Below, in pieces: positions 1-11,049 of a stretch of 64,000 nucleotides of DNA. Position 1 is the first letter of the stretch. Each line of letters begins with the position of its first letter. The position numbers were made by a program, and so were the translations under genes. A model generated the notes under the pieces. The model had not been told where the DNA came from, did no database searches, and was given only the letters and a program-made list of their open reading frames with translations. Source of the DNA: Rapana venosa (taxonomy: Eukaryota; Mollusca; Gastropoda; Neogastropoda; Muricidae); the NCBI GenBank assembly GCA_028751875.1, contig CM054140.1, forward strand, positions 50,833,714-50,897,713, given 5' to 3'.

Positions 1-804
1 ATAGAAAAATAGAAGAAATTGTAGAATCGACAATGAGAGTTGTTCCTATTTCATGGAAAAGGGGTGGTTTTTTTCATTTGTTTGCTTGAATACACAATAA
101 CAGCTTTTCCATTTCATGAAAAAAGAGATAAAACCCAGGTTTTTTTTATCTTAACTTTTGGGGGCTTTCAAATTGCATATTAGACACTGCAAATCTTTTT
201 GTTCATAAGCAAACTAGAAAAAACTATTAACAAAGTGATTGGTGAATGTTTTCAGAAAAAGCAAACGTTTGTTTCCTTTTGGTTTTCTGTTAATGCGTTT
301 GGATGGATTTTGCTGTGTTTTGGTTGTCTGATATCTTCGGACTGGAAAACGTTTTAGTTTTTAAAAAAAAGTTATACAACAACAATGAATTGATGTGAAG
401 ATATGATTAAAAAACTACAGCAAGGAAAACCTTGAATATCTCAAATATTATTTTTTAAAAACCAGCTTTGGGTTCAGGATGCACTTTCATTATTCTACCT
501 TTCAGCATCTTTAAATTGATCAAAACCAACGTATGGCCAAGACCTATTTTAATGCCCTTATACATTACTTAAAAAATCCTTCAAAGTATAAACTGCAGGG
601 CATAAAATCTGGCTCTAGACTAAGGTCTACCGGTTATTTGCCTTGTGTTTAAAAAATAATTATAGTTCATCCGTAATTTACTGATAGAAAACCTCAAAAG
701 CGTTGCTTGTAGTAAATTTTTCCTAAGAAGTCTGTTAAAAATGACTAGCAATCAGTATTAAGCCTCAAGTCTGACAAAGATTTTTCCAAAGAGCGCTAGA
801 TTGA
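1..804. other. AT-rich DNA without recognised features
   Basis: I see no coding frame of quality, no clear repeat array and no RNA gene. The stretch is AT-rich with short A and T runs and ends where similarity to an RTE-like endonuclease C-terminus begins. Confidence 0.5.
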
Positions 805-2910
805 TATCCTCTCAGTGACCACGACATGGTACTCATGACCCTACAGATCAAGCTGAAGACCAAGAACCAGAAGAGAAATCCCCGTTTGCGGTTCAACATG
901 GAAAAGCTGAAGGACCCCGAAGTCGCTGAAATCCTTAAAGCTGAGATAGGGGGCAGATTTGCAGCATTGAATTTCCTCCAAGATGACATCAACAACCTCA
1001 CTGAGACCTTCAGCAAGACCATTCAGGAGACAGCGCTGGAGATCCTTGGAAAGAGAGGAAAAAAGAACCAACGTGGGTTTACCAACGATATCCTGGACCT
1101 GTGCGACCAACGTAGGGAGCTAAAGCAGTGAAGAACAAAACCCAGAAACGGCCGAAGAGTATAGAACAGTCAACAGGTCAATCAGAAGAAGATGACTGAG
1201 GCCATGGGGAACTGGATGTCAGAACAATGCTCCAAGGTTGAGAAGCAATGCGAAAGGAGACAGCAAAGAGGCGTACCAGACCATCAAGGTACTAACCAAG
1301 TCCAGCAGCCAAAGACTCCGTTATTGAAGAACAAAAGAGGGGTCAGTCCTTAAGAGAGCGCCACTTCATGAAGGATGGACAGAAATATTGCAGAACCTGT
1401 ACAACTCAAGCTGAAGGCTGAATCCGAACAAACTTCACGAGCAAGATCCCAGACATCAGATCCTGAAAGCACACAGGTGCGGAGGAAGAGGTAGAAGATA
1501 GTCTAGTAGATCCCCGAAAGGAGGCAAGTCACCAGGGATTGACAAATATCCCGGCTGAGCTCATCAAGAACGGAGGCAGAGATGATCATGGCATTAACAT
1601 TATCTCCAATATCTGGACCAGCAAAGAGGGGCCTGAACGGGACCCCAACCCATCATAGTTCCACTTCCAAAAAAGGGGGCCTGAAGAAGTGCCCAAAAAA
1701 AAGAACAATCTTCTGATAACCCATCCAACAAAAGTTATGTCCTTTCCCCTTAACAACTGAAACCCAAGCGAAGAAATTTTTCAAAGAACAGGCGGGATTC
1801 GGGACATTTCAAGCACTGTCGGCAGATCTTCACATCAAATGCTAAGGAAGCCCCCAAACATAAAACAGCTTACAACACTTCTTGATTCAAGAAGGCTTCG
1901 ACCGAGGTGGGAAGAAGCTCTGTGGAAGTCATGAGAACTTTAGTTCGACGAGGCCTGATTCAAGTCATCCCGGGGCTGTATACCTCCCACGGCATCCCCA
2001 TGGGGGGAGAAATTTGGGGGGTTCTTTCCGGGGCTTTAGTTGGGTTCGACAAGGTGCCCCCTATTCCCCCGTTCTTTTTACTGTTCCTGGAGGAAAATCA
2101 TCAGGACCCCCCTTGACTTTAAAAACCCCACAACACAATAGGGGGGAAGGGCCGTCTCAAACTTTTTCGCCCGACGTATTTATCCAGGGCCGCAGGAAGA
2201 AGAACTCCCGGTCTCACCCCCAGACGGGGAAAACAACCAATGCCCACGGTTTTGGGATCAACGAAAAGAGCAAGATCCAGTGAACGTACCACACCGACCA
2301 TCCCACAGCCGCAAGATAGTGGCGAGACATGGGAGTGGAAACTTTCAAGTACCTTGAGCAGTCATCACAAAGAAGGACGGCCAAAGAGGTGAGATCAGAA
2401 TTGCGGACACTTTCCCCATGACTAACGGCGAAAGTGTGGAGAAAACCAAAAAAACAACCCACACTTAAGGGCAACTCTAAAGGGACCTTCAATCCAATTT
2501 CCTTTAAGTTGAAGCTGGAACACTGCTGATTTAGAAACGCGATTCAGCCTTGAATGAAGTGCCTCAGGCGGGTCCTGAACATCACCACAGGACCCAAAAC
2601 CAATACTACTTGGCAGCAGATAGGGACGGGTGGCCCGCCATTTTAGAACAGTCAAAGGGGGAAACTGAAGTGGTTTGGCCACCAAAAGGATAACAGCCTG
2701 TCAAAGCGTCCTGCAGGGAAGGTGGAAGGGCAAGGGGGGCAGGGGCGGCCCGTAAGCGGTATCCACATCAAGGGGTGGACCGGCCCCACTGTACCAAACC
2801 CCCGAAAACAGCCCGGGGCGAACCATTTTTGGGGGTCCCTTTCAAAGTCCGTGCGGGGACCCCAACGGTCGTCCCCCACCCAAGGGATGAGTGATTTAGT
2901 GAGACGATAA
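805..2910 (+). mobile_element. Decayed RTE-like LINE, endonuclease end to 3' end
   Basis: This is a fossil of a non-LTR retrotransposon of the RTE-like group. It opens with the last residues of the endonuclease (SDHDMVLMTLQIKLK, frames mixed), followed by the linker with the family words NMEKLKDPEVAEILKAEIGG and DILDLCDQRRELKQ (frame 826-1,131). Around 1,525-1,575 an ASPGIDK..PAELIK-like block marks the start of the reverse transcriptase; around 2,335-2,375 VETFKYLE is readable; the end near 2,880-2,905 resembles the end of the copy at 55,470-56,545. Beyond 1,131 no frame stays open, and many G, C and A runs look stretched. It cannot encode an active protein. Clade is inferred from resemblance to the better copies in this window. 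Confidence 0.8.
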
Positions 2911-3676
2911 ATAGATCAAAAATCACTAAATGCCGGGTTGAAATTAAAAAACAAAAAAATTTAAAAGTTTGGGGCAACTTGGGTCAAAAGAACACAATTT
3001 GACACGACTTTTTGACCGATAAGAAATACTTAACAAAAAACTAGATCCCTATGCAAACATTTCATTTGAAGAAAATTTTTCAAAAAATTTTTAAAATTTT
3101 TTTTCAGATGGTTTTGCTTAAAAAAAAAAAATTGGTACTGCATACTTATAAATTAAGATCAAAAAAGAAAAAAAAATTTTTTACTTTGAAGAACATATTT
3201 TTCATTCTTATAGCAGAACAGAGCAGTTTGGGTTCTTATGCAATTTTTTGAAAAAAGCTTGATTCAAAAAAAGTAGTTCAAGCCATCATTCTTCACAAAC
3301 TAAAGTTAGAGCTGACTTCCCTGAAAATTTGTTTAAATTTAAATCCTCCCTTTTTAAAATTTCAACAACTTTTTTTTTGGGAAAAATAATCCCCTTTTGG
3401 TATTAGCAATTTTAAAATTAAAAGATGTTGCCATCTTACAAAAAAAAGGGATCAAAGGGATTAGACTACTGGTGTTTCCAGTTTAAAAAACTTTTGTCAC
3501 GCAAGAATGGTAGGGATCGTTTAAAAAAACCAACAAAAATTTTTCCCGAGTGAGAAAAGGGCTCCGTTCAACCCAATGTATTAGGCCTTTTATTTTTTGC
3601 TTTACGAATTTAGCGCTAAAATAAAAACCATACTTTTTTTTAAAAATTTTTAATATTTTCTAAAACACTCCAGTAA
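2911..3676. other. AT-rich interval with stretched homopolymers
   Basis: No gene or repeat is recognised. A and T runs dominate, and the open frame at 3,051-3,251 is lysine/phenylalanine-rich and follows from base composition only. Confidence 0.5.
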
Positions 3677-4238
3677 CACCAGTCACATAACTTCGAGGCA
3701 CTTTTCCCCGGCTTGTGATTGGCTGCTGCAATCACGGTCCGAATCCCCATCCCGGTTTTTCGTCTGCTCGACAGAACGGGCCTGTCATTGTTTGATAAAT
3801 GATAACTTTCCCCTCTCCCCAAAACAAGAGTTTTCGCCTGGCTAAAATTTGTAAGTGAGCTTACCGCGGGTCTTTCCCGCGGTTTTTTTTCCCCCATTGC
3901 GTTTGATACCAGACCGAAACAAACCTCAAATTTTAAGCTTTTCTCAACTTTTCTGTGTTTTCTCTCAAACCCCGAATTCTCAGGGATTTTTTTTGTGTTT
4001 GATCGAGAAAAGGGTTAAAAACAAAAAAAGTTAGATGAAAGTTTGTAAGAGTGGGATACCATAAAATTGTTAAATTGCAGAATTGTGTGTGTGTATACGA
4101 GGGTGGGAGGGTGGGCGGGTGTGGGCGCGCACGCGCGCGTGTGACATTGTGCCCAAGATGGCGGATTCCGGACACGTGATTGCAGCAGCTAATCACAAGC
4201 CGGGGCAAGTGCTCTCGATAGCTTCATGTCACCAGTCA
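3677..4238. mobile_element. Palindrome-ended non-autonomous DNA element, copy 1
   Basis: The left end (from about 3,686) and right end (to about 4,229) are inverted repeats of about 75 bp that share the words CCCCGGCTTGTGATT and CAGCAATCACG. The same terminal sequence bounds a second copy at 52,439-53,072, and the two copies also share about 150 bp of interior after the left end. Copy 1 is flanked by the exact 9-bp direct repeat CACCAGTCA at 3,677-3,685 and 4,230-4,238, one extra T lying at the right junction. Long terminal inverted repeats with a 9-bp target duplication are typical of Mutator-like elements, so I infer a non-autonomous Mutator-type element. No transposase frame lies inside. 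A GT/GC-rich stretch occupies about 4,084-4,145. Confidence 0.65.
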
Positions 4239-4482
4239 GCCACAATAATTTACCTTAAAAAGACGAATGTCGATCCTGGAAGAAAAACCGTCATATGACA
4301 GTTCTTTCATGTTCTATAAATGAATTTCTATTTCAAATCCAATGACTGCATAGAGACAGCACCTGTGGTGCTGTTAAGAACTATGTTTCCAGGCGATCTA
4401 TCGGGGATCAAAAGGAATCGAAAACAGAAAGCGGATGATGCTTTTGTCCCCTGACCGCTCCCCCTCTCGCTTCTCCCCCTTC

Positions 4483-4483
<1 letters not shown>

Positions 4484-4520
<37 letters not shown>

Positions 4521-4561
4521 ACTTCCCCCCCCCCCCCCCCCCCCCCCCCCACCCCCCCCCC

Positions 4562-4594
<33 letters not shown>

Positions 4595-4622
4595 ACCTCC
4601 ACTAGTTTCCCCCCCCCCCCCG

Positions 4623-4656
<34 letters not shown>

Positions 4657-4706
4657 CCCCCCCCCTCCCCCCTCCCCCCTCCCCCCCCCCCCCCCCCCCC
4701 CCCCCC

Positions 4707-4746
<40 letters not shown>
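4484..4746. repeat. Long interrupted poly-C tract
   Basis: About 260 bp of nearly pure C on the plus strand, broken by short T and A interruptions, with one less pure island at about 4,594-4,610. The glycine-rich open frames on the minus strand here are a by-product. The G-rich complement could form quadruplexes, and the length is likely to be poorly resolved by sequencing. Confidence 0.9.
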
Positions 4747-4748
<2 letters not shown>

Positions 4749-4862
4749 TCTCTCTTGTCATTAAATAATTTCATTCAGTTCAATTTTCTGTCTTTTCTGC
4801 TTGTTAGTGTTACACATGTATAAGTTTCTTTATGCCTGTGTGCATGGATGTTGAAAAGTGTA

Positions 4863-4866
<4 letters not shown>

Positions 4867-4901
<35 letters not shown>

Positions 4902-4911
4902 AGAGAGAGAA
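4867..4911. repeat. (TG)n followed by (GA)n microsatellite
   Basis: A perfect TG run with one GG slip, then GA units. It directly abuts the 3' terminus of the minus-strand LINE that follows. Confidence 0.9.
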
Positions 4912-5695
4912 CTGAACTCTGAACTCTGAACTAGTTTAATTGCACATCGGCCTTGGGCCACAATACAATGCAAAGTAGATTAGGGAAGGCATCACGATAT
5001 AACGCAGTACATAACACACAGTAATCAACATTCAATATATATTCATGCGTTTTCAAGATACTAAACAATTTTCAATATAGATTAAATTCAGTTTTGCTTG
5101 ATTTTCGCTTTTCTTGTTTAATCAGACACCCGATTATGCAAATATACCAAAAAGAGGAGAACATTGTTCCATACTTTAGGTTATTTCTATTACAGTGAAG
5201 AGGGTATTTTTTCATCCTTGGATATTATTCTTTAATCTCAACACTTCAGTAATTATGCCTTCCTTCTGTTCAAATACTACAACACAACATTTGCAAATAT
5301 TTCTGTCTTTCTCGTCATCATTTGTTTTGTTCTTGAATACAACACTATTAACATTCTATAATACACAGTATTCCCTGCATTTTGCTTGCATACCAATGTA
5401 CCAAGCTTTTATACAAATAACGAAAAGGGGGGGAAAAGTTGATACCCCATTCATTAGGTAATCACACTCACACAGAAGTGCAGATCATGATAAGCTCAAT
5501 GCTTAAAATAATATTTTCTTCCGCCTGTTGATTGCATGGAACACATACTTTGATAAATTATGTCTGTGGATAAGGTTAGTGGCTTTTAGCAAAATGTGAA
5601 GAGGAAGTCCATTCGATTCCTTTAGAAATTTAAGCCTCAAATCATCATACATAGGACAGGCAAACAAAAAGTGCCGTTCATTTTCAATATGATTT
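4912..5695 (-). mobile_element. 3' end of an I/Nimb-like LINE
   Basis: Read on the minus strand, 5,700-5,503 encodes the C-terminus of a LINE ORF2 with the family words ERHFLFACPMYDDLRLKFL and NLSKYVFHAINRR. A 3' untranslated part follows and ends at 4,912 in copies of a 7-bp unit (CAGAGTT / CAGTTCA type). Nearly the same terminus recurs at 49,813-49,865, including the words TTGCAC.TCGGCCTT and GAAC-CTGAAC repeats. The upstream part is lost at a GA microsatellite. Clade is inferred from the C-terminal H-C-P-Y-D-L-R pattern. Confidence 0.65.
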
Positions 5696-5760
<65 letters not shown>

Positions 5761-5789
5761 GAGAGAGAGAGGAGAGAGAGAGAGAGAGA
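5696..5789. repeat. (GA)n microsatellite
   Basis: GA units with a few GG slips lie between two minus-strand LINE 3' ends and probably grew from the tail of the upstream LINE, whose 3' terminus is at 5,786-5,850. Confidence 0.9.
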
Positions 5790-6199
5790 ATAAAATTAAT
5801 TTTATTCCGTAACGGCGTTTATTTTCAGGCCATAAGACCCATAATGAACACAGGATATGAACAAGCAAAATAGAAGCATTCGGGGTGATAAAATGCACAC
5901 AGACTTTTGTTGTGGGCATCGAAAAAGCCAGACGTTTCTGATTTTTAGACATTTAATTGCATAAACTTTGAAGTTTATAATAAGTTTGTCAGAAGAATTT
6001 GAGCACAGCGTGTGAACCTTAAAGCCTGTTGGAAACCTGTAATCACTGGGGAATAGAACGCTTAGGCAAAGTTGCAGATCTTGGGCATAGGAGCAAAAAC
6101 TGACACAAATCTTCGATGGCAGATCCATCACACTGAACACAATAAGGATTTACAAGCGCTTTCTTATAACATGGAATGCCTTTCAGTTGTAGTGTATTA

Positions 6200-6277
6200 C
6201 TTCTTAATAAACCTTTATGCGCGCGCGCACGTGCGCGTGTGTGTGTGCGTGCGTGCACAGGCGTGTGCGTGTGTGTA
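6200..6277. repeat. GC/GT alternating purine-pyrimidine tract
   Basis: GCGC then GTGTGCGT units. Alternating purine-pyrimidine sequence of this kind can adopt Z-DNA. It lies at the 5' edge of the L2 3' end, where a comparable GT run sits in other L2 copies (60,359-60,391). Confidence 0.8.
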
Positions 6278-6412
6278 TGTACATTTGAATTTGTTAACTT
6301 TGTTTATTGTTCTTGGATGTATGAGTAAGAATGTGTTGAATGCAAGCGCTTTGATTTGTTTTTACAAGATATAGCTCTATATAAATTCCATTATTATTAT
6401 TATTATTATTAA
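6278..6412 (+). mobile_element. L2-like LINE 3' end
   Basis: A 5'-truncated L2 3' terminus with the words AAGCGCTTTGATTTG and TATATAAATTCCAT followed by (ATT)n. The same terminus ends the copies at 33,510-34,028, 43,845-44,520 and 56,790-60,600. It sits inside the minus-strand LINE 5,786-8,075, so it is younger than that element. Confidence 0.8.
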
Positions 6413-7503
6413 GCAAAGTATACAATGGTGTTCAGAGGAGACCATAAGTCCTACGTAACTTGCTCTACATAGATCAGGACGGTAATTCAAATAATCTGGA
6501 TACATCAGTGAGTCGTGCCATTTCTGGCGATATGTGTCCAAAAGTCTGGTTTTGAAAGTTTTGATATACTACAAAGAAACATTTTATACATTCTGCATTT
6601 CCCAGACATGGCCAAAACCATTTGAACATAATATAGACCTGGCGTGAATTACACAGTTTCCTCTGCCCATCTGATCATGCTTGAGCAGCATGAAGTAACA
6701 CTGCTTGGGATATCAGGCATAGCAAAAAATCCGATCCAGTATTTAATCATTAGAGTAAAAGTATCAATGTATATTGGGTATCTACCACATTCACCCAAAG
6801 CAATGTCATTCTTTACATCTCTACAATCACCTCAAATCATTAAAAAAATTGACATGCCATTATTTCAATGTAGTCAAATCTACTATATCCCCAAATCTCA
6901 GAACCGTATAAAAGAATTTGTTTGGCTTTGGTTTAAAAAATTCTTAACAAAGTAGTGACGGGCATGTAATTTAAGGGATATCAAAACATGATTCCTAGAT
7001 ATCTGTAACGGGGTTCTGTCATGCTTGCTTGCCTACATAGTACCATTTTTCACTGTTTTTCTAAAAAACCACAATTTTTTTACAACCACGACTTTTGTTT
7101 TGTCCATGTTAACTTTTAGACCCCATTTGCTACAGTACCTTTCAAGACCATTTTCTTTTGCCAATCACCAACAGAATCTGACACCAAAGCAATGCCATCA
7201 GGCATACATTAAAAGAAATACACTAAGCTAGTTGTTTTAAAGAAATACACTAAGCTAGTTGTTTTATAAATCTATGCTGCGGGCACCCCAACTCGACAAA
7301 AATATTACGAACAGCAAGGGGCTCAGAATAGATCCCTGTTTCACTCCAGATAAGCAATCAAAATACACTGCAATTTTGTTACCGACAAAAACAGCTGCTT
7401 TGACCCTTTGATACTTGGTAGCGTTAAATACACGTTTCCATGAATACCTTTGTGCAAAAACAAAAATAACGATGCTGCTCTTGTCAACACAGTCGAAGAC
7501 TTT

Positions 7504-7505
7504 GG

Positions 7506-7540
<35 letters not shown>

Positions 7541-7872
7541 TATGGAATTTATATAGCGCTGAATCTTGTAAAGCAACAAATCAAAGCGCTCAGATTTTAT
7601 TTCAAACCACTTTAAGTCACGGCAGATTTCTCTCCGTGAAATTCGGGCTGCTCTCCCCGGGGAGAGCGGGAGAACGCGTCGCCACTTAGCGCTGCGCCAT
7701 CCCCTTTCCCCTTTTTTTTTTCTGCAGCTGTATTTGTTTCCTATCAGGTGGTATTTTCTAAGAATTTTGCCTAGGTGACAACTATCTTGTTGCTCAGCTG
7801 GGTTTTTTTACCGTTGGCTAATTAATTACGTGTAACACACGGGGACCTCTCGTTTATCGTCTCATCCGAAAA
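7504..7872 (-). mobile_element. SINE with an L2-like tail
   Basis: On the minus strand the element runs from 7,872 (CGGATGAGACGATAAACGAG), through a core containing CTTAGCGCTGCGCC-type and CGGAGAGAAATCTGCCGTGAC words, to an L2-like tail (GAGCGCTTTGATTTGTTG, GCGCTATATAAATTCC) and (ATT)n at 7,505-7,540. The core words recur in the SINE at 37,328-37,785. It is inserted into LINE reverse-transcriptase sequence: coding resumes on both sides. The flanks carry only a short ATAT-like match, so the target duplication is unclear. No tRNA-like head is visible in this copy, so it is probably 5'-truncated. Confidence 0.7.
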
Positions 7873-8059
7873 TATGTCTACAAAAATGTATAGAATCGTC
7901 CTCCTTTCTTTGTGAGATATTTCAGGACAAGACACTGAAGAGTAATGACATCAGTTGTGCTATAGCCCTTCCAAAAGCCAGCTTGTGTCTACATCATGAT
8001 CCTCACAAAACTGATAGTCTTTTGTTTATGACCGTATTGTACAACTTTCTGACAACATT

Positions 8060-9026
8060 CGAAAGGGATATTCCTCTCTCTGTCTGTATCTCTCTGTCTG
8101 TCTGTCTCTCTATACAAATATATCTTATATCTATAAATATATAAAATATATAATAATATAATATATATATATATAAAATATATATTATATATATATATAT
8201 ATATGTAAATAATTATTATATAACATATGGTACTTCTCGAGGTTAGTGTGCAGTCACTTTTTCGTTGAAGAATGCCGTAGTAAAAAAAAAAGCTGTCTCT
8301 CTATACAAATTATCTTATATCTATAAATATATAAAAATTATCTATAAATATAAAATATATATATATATATATATTATATATATAATATATATTATATATA
8401 AATATATATATATATATATACCAGATTGTTCTACATCATGATCCTACAAATGATAGTCTTTTGTATAACCGTATTGTACAACTTTCTTGACACATTCAAA
8501 AGGGATATTCTCTTCTGTCTGTAACTCTCTGTCTGTCCTGTCATCTCTTTTATAACAAATATCTTATATCTATAAATATATAATAAAAAAAAAAAAAAAA
8601 AATATTATATATATATATATATATATTTGATTTTTATATATATATGTAAATTATATTTTATAACATATGGTACTTCTCGAGGTTAGTGTGCAGTCACTTT
8701 TTCGTTGAGAGAATGCCGAGTAAAAAAAACAAGCTGTCTCTCTATACAAATATATCTATATCTATAAATATATAAAAATATCTATAAATATATAAAATAT
8801 ATATATATATAATATATATATACTATATATAACTATTATATATATATTATATATATATATATGTAAATAATATATTAATAACATAGTACTTCTCGAGGTT
8901 AGTGTGCAGTCAGTTTTTCGTTGAGAGAATGCGAGTAAAAAAACAAAGCTTGTCGCTCCTTGTAGGTATATTACTATACTATATATATATATATATATAA
9001 ATTATATATATATATATATATATATA
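8060..9026. repeat. TA-rich tandem duplication block
   Basis: Long TATA/TATAT runs alternate with unique words that recur. TACATCATGATCCT starts at 7,994 and 8,432, and the word TACTTCTCGAGGTTAGTGTG recurs near 8,231, 8,671 and 8,886, giving a period of about 440 bp for the first two copies and a shorter third. Copies differ mainly by one-base indels. This may be a true tandem duplication of the LINE edge or an assembly artefact in a hard region. Confidence 0.7.
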
Positions 9027-9104
9027 AGAGAGAGAGAAGAGAGAGAGAGAGAGAGAAGAGAGAGGAGAGAGAGAGAGAGGAAGACGAGAGAGAGAGAGAG
9101 AGCG

Positions 9105-9145
<41 letters not shown>

Positions 9146-9236
9146 GTGTGTGTGTGTGTGTGTGTTTTTGATGTGTGTGTGTGTGTGTGTGTGAGTGTGT
9201 GTGTGTGTTGTGTGTGTTGGTGTGTGCGCGCGTGCG
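9027..9236. repeat. (GA)n then (TG)n microsatellites
   Basis: GA units fill 9,027-9,141 and TG units 9,143-9,236. Long minus-strand frames of repeated Ser-Leu or Cys-Val arise from them and are not genes. Confidence 0.95.
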
Positions 9237-9400
9237 TGTGTGGGGGGGAGGGGGGCGGCGGTGTTCTTCCACGAATAAAGACTGCACTGTAAGGAACCAG
9301 GCTCTTGTAATCCTATCACCCCCTTGCCATTGTTGTTTCGGTTTTTTGAGTTTTCTGAATTTTTTCGGGGAGGGGGGTAGTTTTGAAAGTAGCACGCTTG
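9237..9400. other. Short unique island between microsatellites
   Basis: No gene or known repeat is recognised in these roughly 160 bp. Confidence 0.5.
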
Positions 9401-9523
9401 CACACACACACACGCACACACACACACACACTCCTCACACACACACTCACACTCACACACACACACACACACACATACTCACAACACACACACACACTCA
9501 CTCACACACACACACACACACAC

Positions 9524-9567
<44 letters not shown>
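9401..9567. repeat. (CA)n microsatellite
   Basis: CA units with occasional CT, CG and AA breaks. The SINE fragment that follows is enclosed between this run and another CA run. Confidence 0.95.
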
Positions 9568-9568
<1 letters not shown>

Positions 9569-9802
9569 GTCCTTCGGATGAGACTATAAACCGAGGTCCC
9601 GTGTGCGAACGCACGCAGAACATCTTGCGCACACGTTAAATCCTGTTCTGCTTTTCGTAAGAGTAGGCCATTGTGTGCCGGTGGGAACAGATGACAAAAG
9701 TCATAAATCTGCATACACACGGGGACTGGATGTAAAAAAGCACATGAGTGCTTATTCCATTATCCTCGATATAAAAGAATAAATAAATAAATAAATAAAA
9801 TA
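9569..9802 (+). mobile_element. SINE fragment with AATA tail
   Basis: It begins with CTTCGGATGAGACTATAAAC, the block that also lies in the minus-strand SINE at 7,504-7,872, and continues with GTTAAATCCTGTTCTGC and ATTCCATTATCCTCGATA before an (AATA)n tail. The last part recurs inverted at 46,115-46,225. It has no coding capacity. Its 5' end is lost in the CA run. Confidence 0.6.
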
Positions 9803-9853
9803 AACACACACATACACACACATACACACACACACACACACTCACACACACAT
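9803..9853. repeat. (CA)n microsatellite
   Basis: CA units with CATA breaks follow directly on the AATA tail of the SINE fragment. Confidence 0.9.
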
Positions 9854-10065
9854 ATGCACTGTCGTAGATTTATTGCTACTACTACTATTGTTGCTGCTGT
9901 TACTGTTTATCATAATGTTCTTGTTGTTCAAGTGTTCTCGTAATTACATCAGCATCGTTGTTTTCGTTATAATGATGGCAACAAGTAATATGATCAGACT
10001 GCTTTGACGATTAATTAATATTTCCTAATCCTGAGGGAAATCTGTGCACATACCTTTCAAAACAT

Positions 10066-10116
10066 CACACACACACACACCACACACACACACACATACA
10101 CACACACACACACAAA

Positions 10117-10186
<70 letters not shown>
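10066..10186. repeat. (CA)n microsatellite
   Basis: CA units with isolated AA and ATA breaks. The upstream interval 9,854-10,065 holds nothing recognisable. Confidence 0.95.
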
Positions 10187-10951
10187 AAACTCTACTGATA
10201 AAACTAATGAGGTGCTCTTTCCATTAACGTTTCGTCCGAATAACGCAAGGCAAGGCTCTTTTTAATCCAAGTGGACGGGCATCCATAGAGATGGCATCTT
10301 TTTTTTGGCCAAGATCCCAGCGAGCAATAGAAAGATACAGGAAAGAAAACACCCAAAGGCAACATGGCATAGAATGAGGCCTACAGTAAGGACCTGGAAA
10401 TGAGATCTGGACTCCAGCATCTTTGTCACTGAGGAAATCAGCAAGGAGCAAAAAACGAGATGTTTGGTTTTTTTTCCTACAGTGGGAGTACAGCATAGGA
10501 AATATCAAGTAAAGACAAAACAGAAATTCAACAAATCTTAGCTATTTACAAATACACTCTACCAATAAGGGTATATTTTTCACGATGTTTCTTATCTAGA
10601 AAATCTAAGTCGACATGCTTGTCATTTTTGTATTGTAGTTTCTGGCGTTGTCATCGAATTCCAAACTCCAAACGTCATGGAGTGAAGGACTGTTGTCAAC
10701 CTGCAGACAGGTCTGAAAGAAATTTGAGAAAAAAAAGTCATCAGCAGTTACAGGGTTGCAATGAAGTGGGCCACTCATTCACACCGCTTCCATTTGTCAA
10801 CATGACCACAATTCTAACGGGACTCCAAAGTGGGGAAAGGTGTTACTTTCTCCCTCCCTTCTCCCTCGTTTGTCTCTTTTATTTCATCTCCGTTTGCCTG
10901 TTCCGTTTATGTCGTGAGAAACCAAACAAAAAAGGCTCATACTACTATGTT
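10187..10951. other. Unrecognised interval with a hydrophobic open frame
   Basis: I recognise no repeat family. On the minus strand 10,444-10,262 is open and contains a strongly hydrophobic stretch (HFQVLTVGLILCHVAFGCFL and following residues) that would suit a membrane helix, but frames of 60 to 94 codons occur by chance here and there is no splice or homology support. The frame at 10,619-11,062 runs into the ATCT tract and is not credible. Confidence 0.3.
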
Positions 10952-10952
10952 A

Positions 10953-11048
<96 letters not shown>
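10952..11048. repeat. (ATCT)n microsatellite at a LINE 3' end
   Basis: About 24 perfect tetranucleotide units (GATA on the minus strand). They start exactly where the minus-strand RTE-like LINE ends, so this is probably the expanded 3' tail of that element. Confidence 0.95.
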
Positions 11049-11049
11049 G

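Larger units (their letters stand above)
5786..8075 (-). mobile_element. I/Nimb-like LINE split by two insertions
   Basis: Reading leftward from about 8,075, reverse-transcriptase motifs appear in order: AGFWKGYSTTDVI (about 7,990-7,940), the motif A remnant SKVFDCVDKSSIV (7,500-7,460), SGVKQGSILSPLLF (about 7,355-7,310), YRYLGI (about 7,010), QILLYGSEIWGYSRFDYIEI (about 6,920-6,860) and the zinc-like C-terminus YCVQCDGSAIEDLCQFLLLCP (6,150-6,090). The 3' end is near 5,786. A SINE (7,504-7,872) interrupts the frame just before motif A, and an L2 3' end on the opposite strand (6,278-6,412) interrupts the C-terminal part. Many stops and frameshifts make this inactive. Order and orientation of the motifs show it was one element. 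Confidence 0.7.

Noticed and set aside
4328..4774. Glycine-rich frames of up to 148 codons on the minus strand
   Set aside because: They are the translation of the poly-C tract and have no other content.
9401..10186. CRISPR array
   Set aside because: The regular repeats are simple CA units without spacers of constant length, and the DNA is eukaryotic.
8979..10265. Frames of repeated Cys-Val, Thr-His or Ser-Leu up to 156 codons
   Set aside because: They follow from GT, CA and GA microsatellites in both strands.
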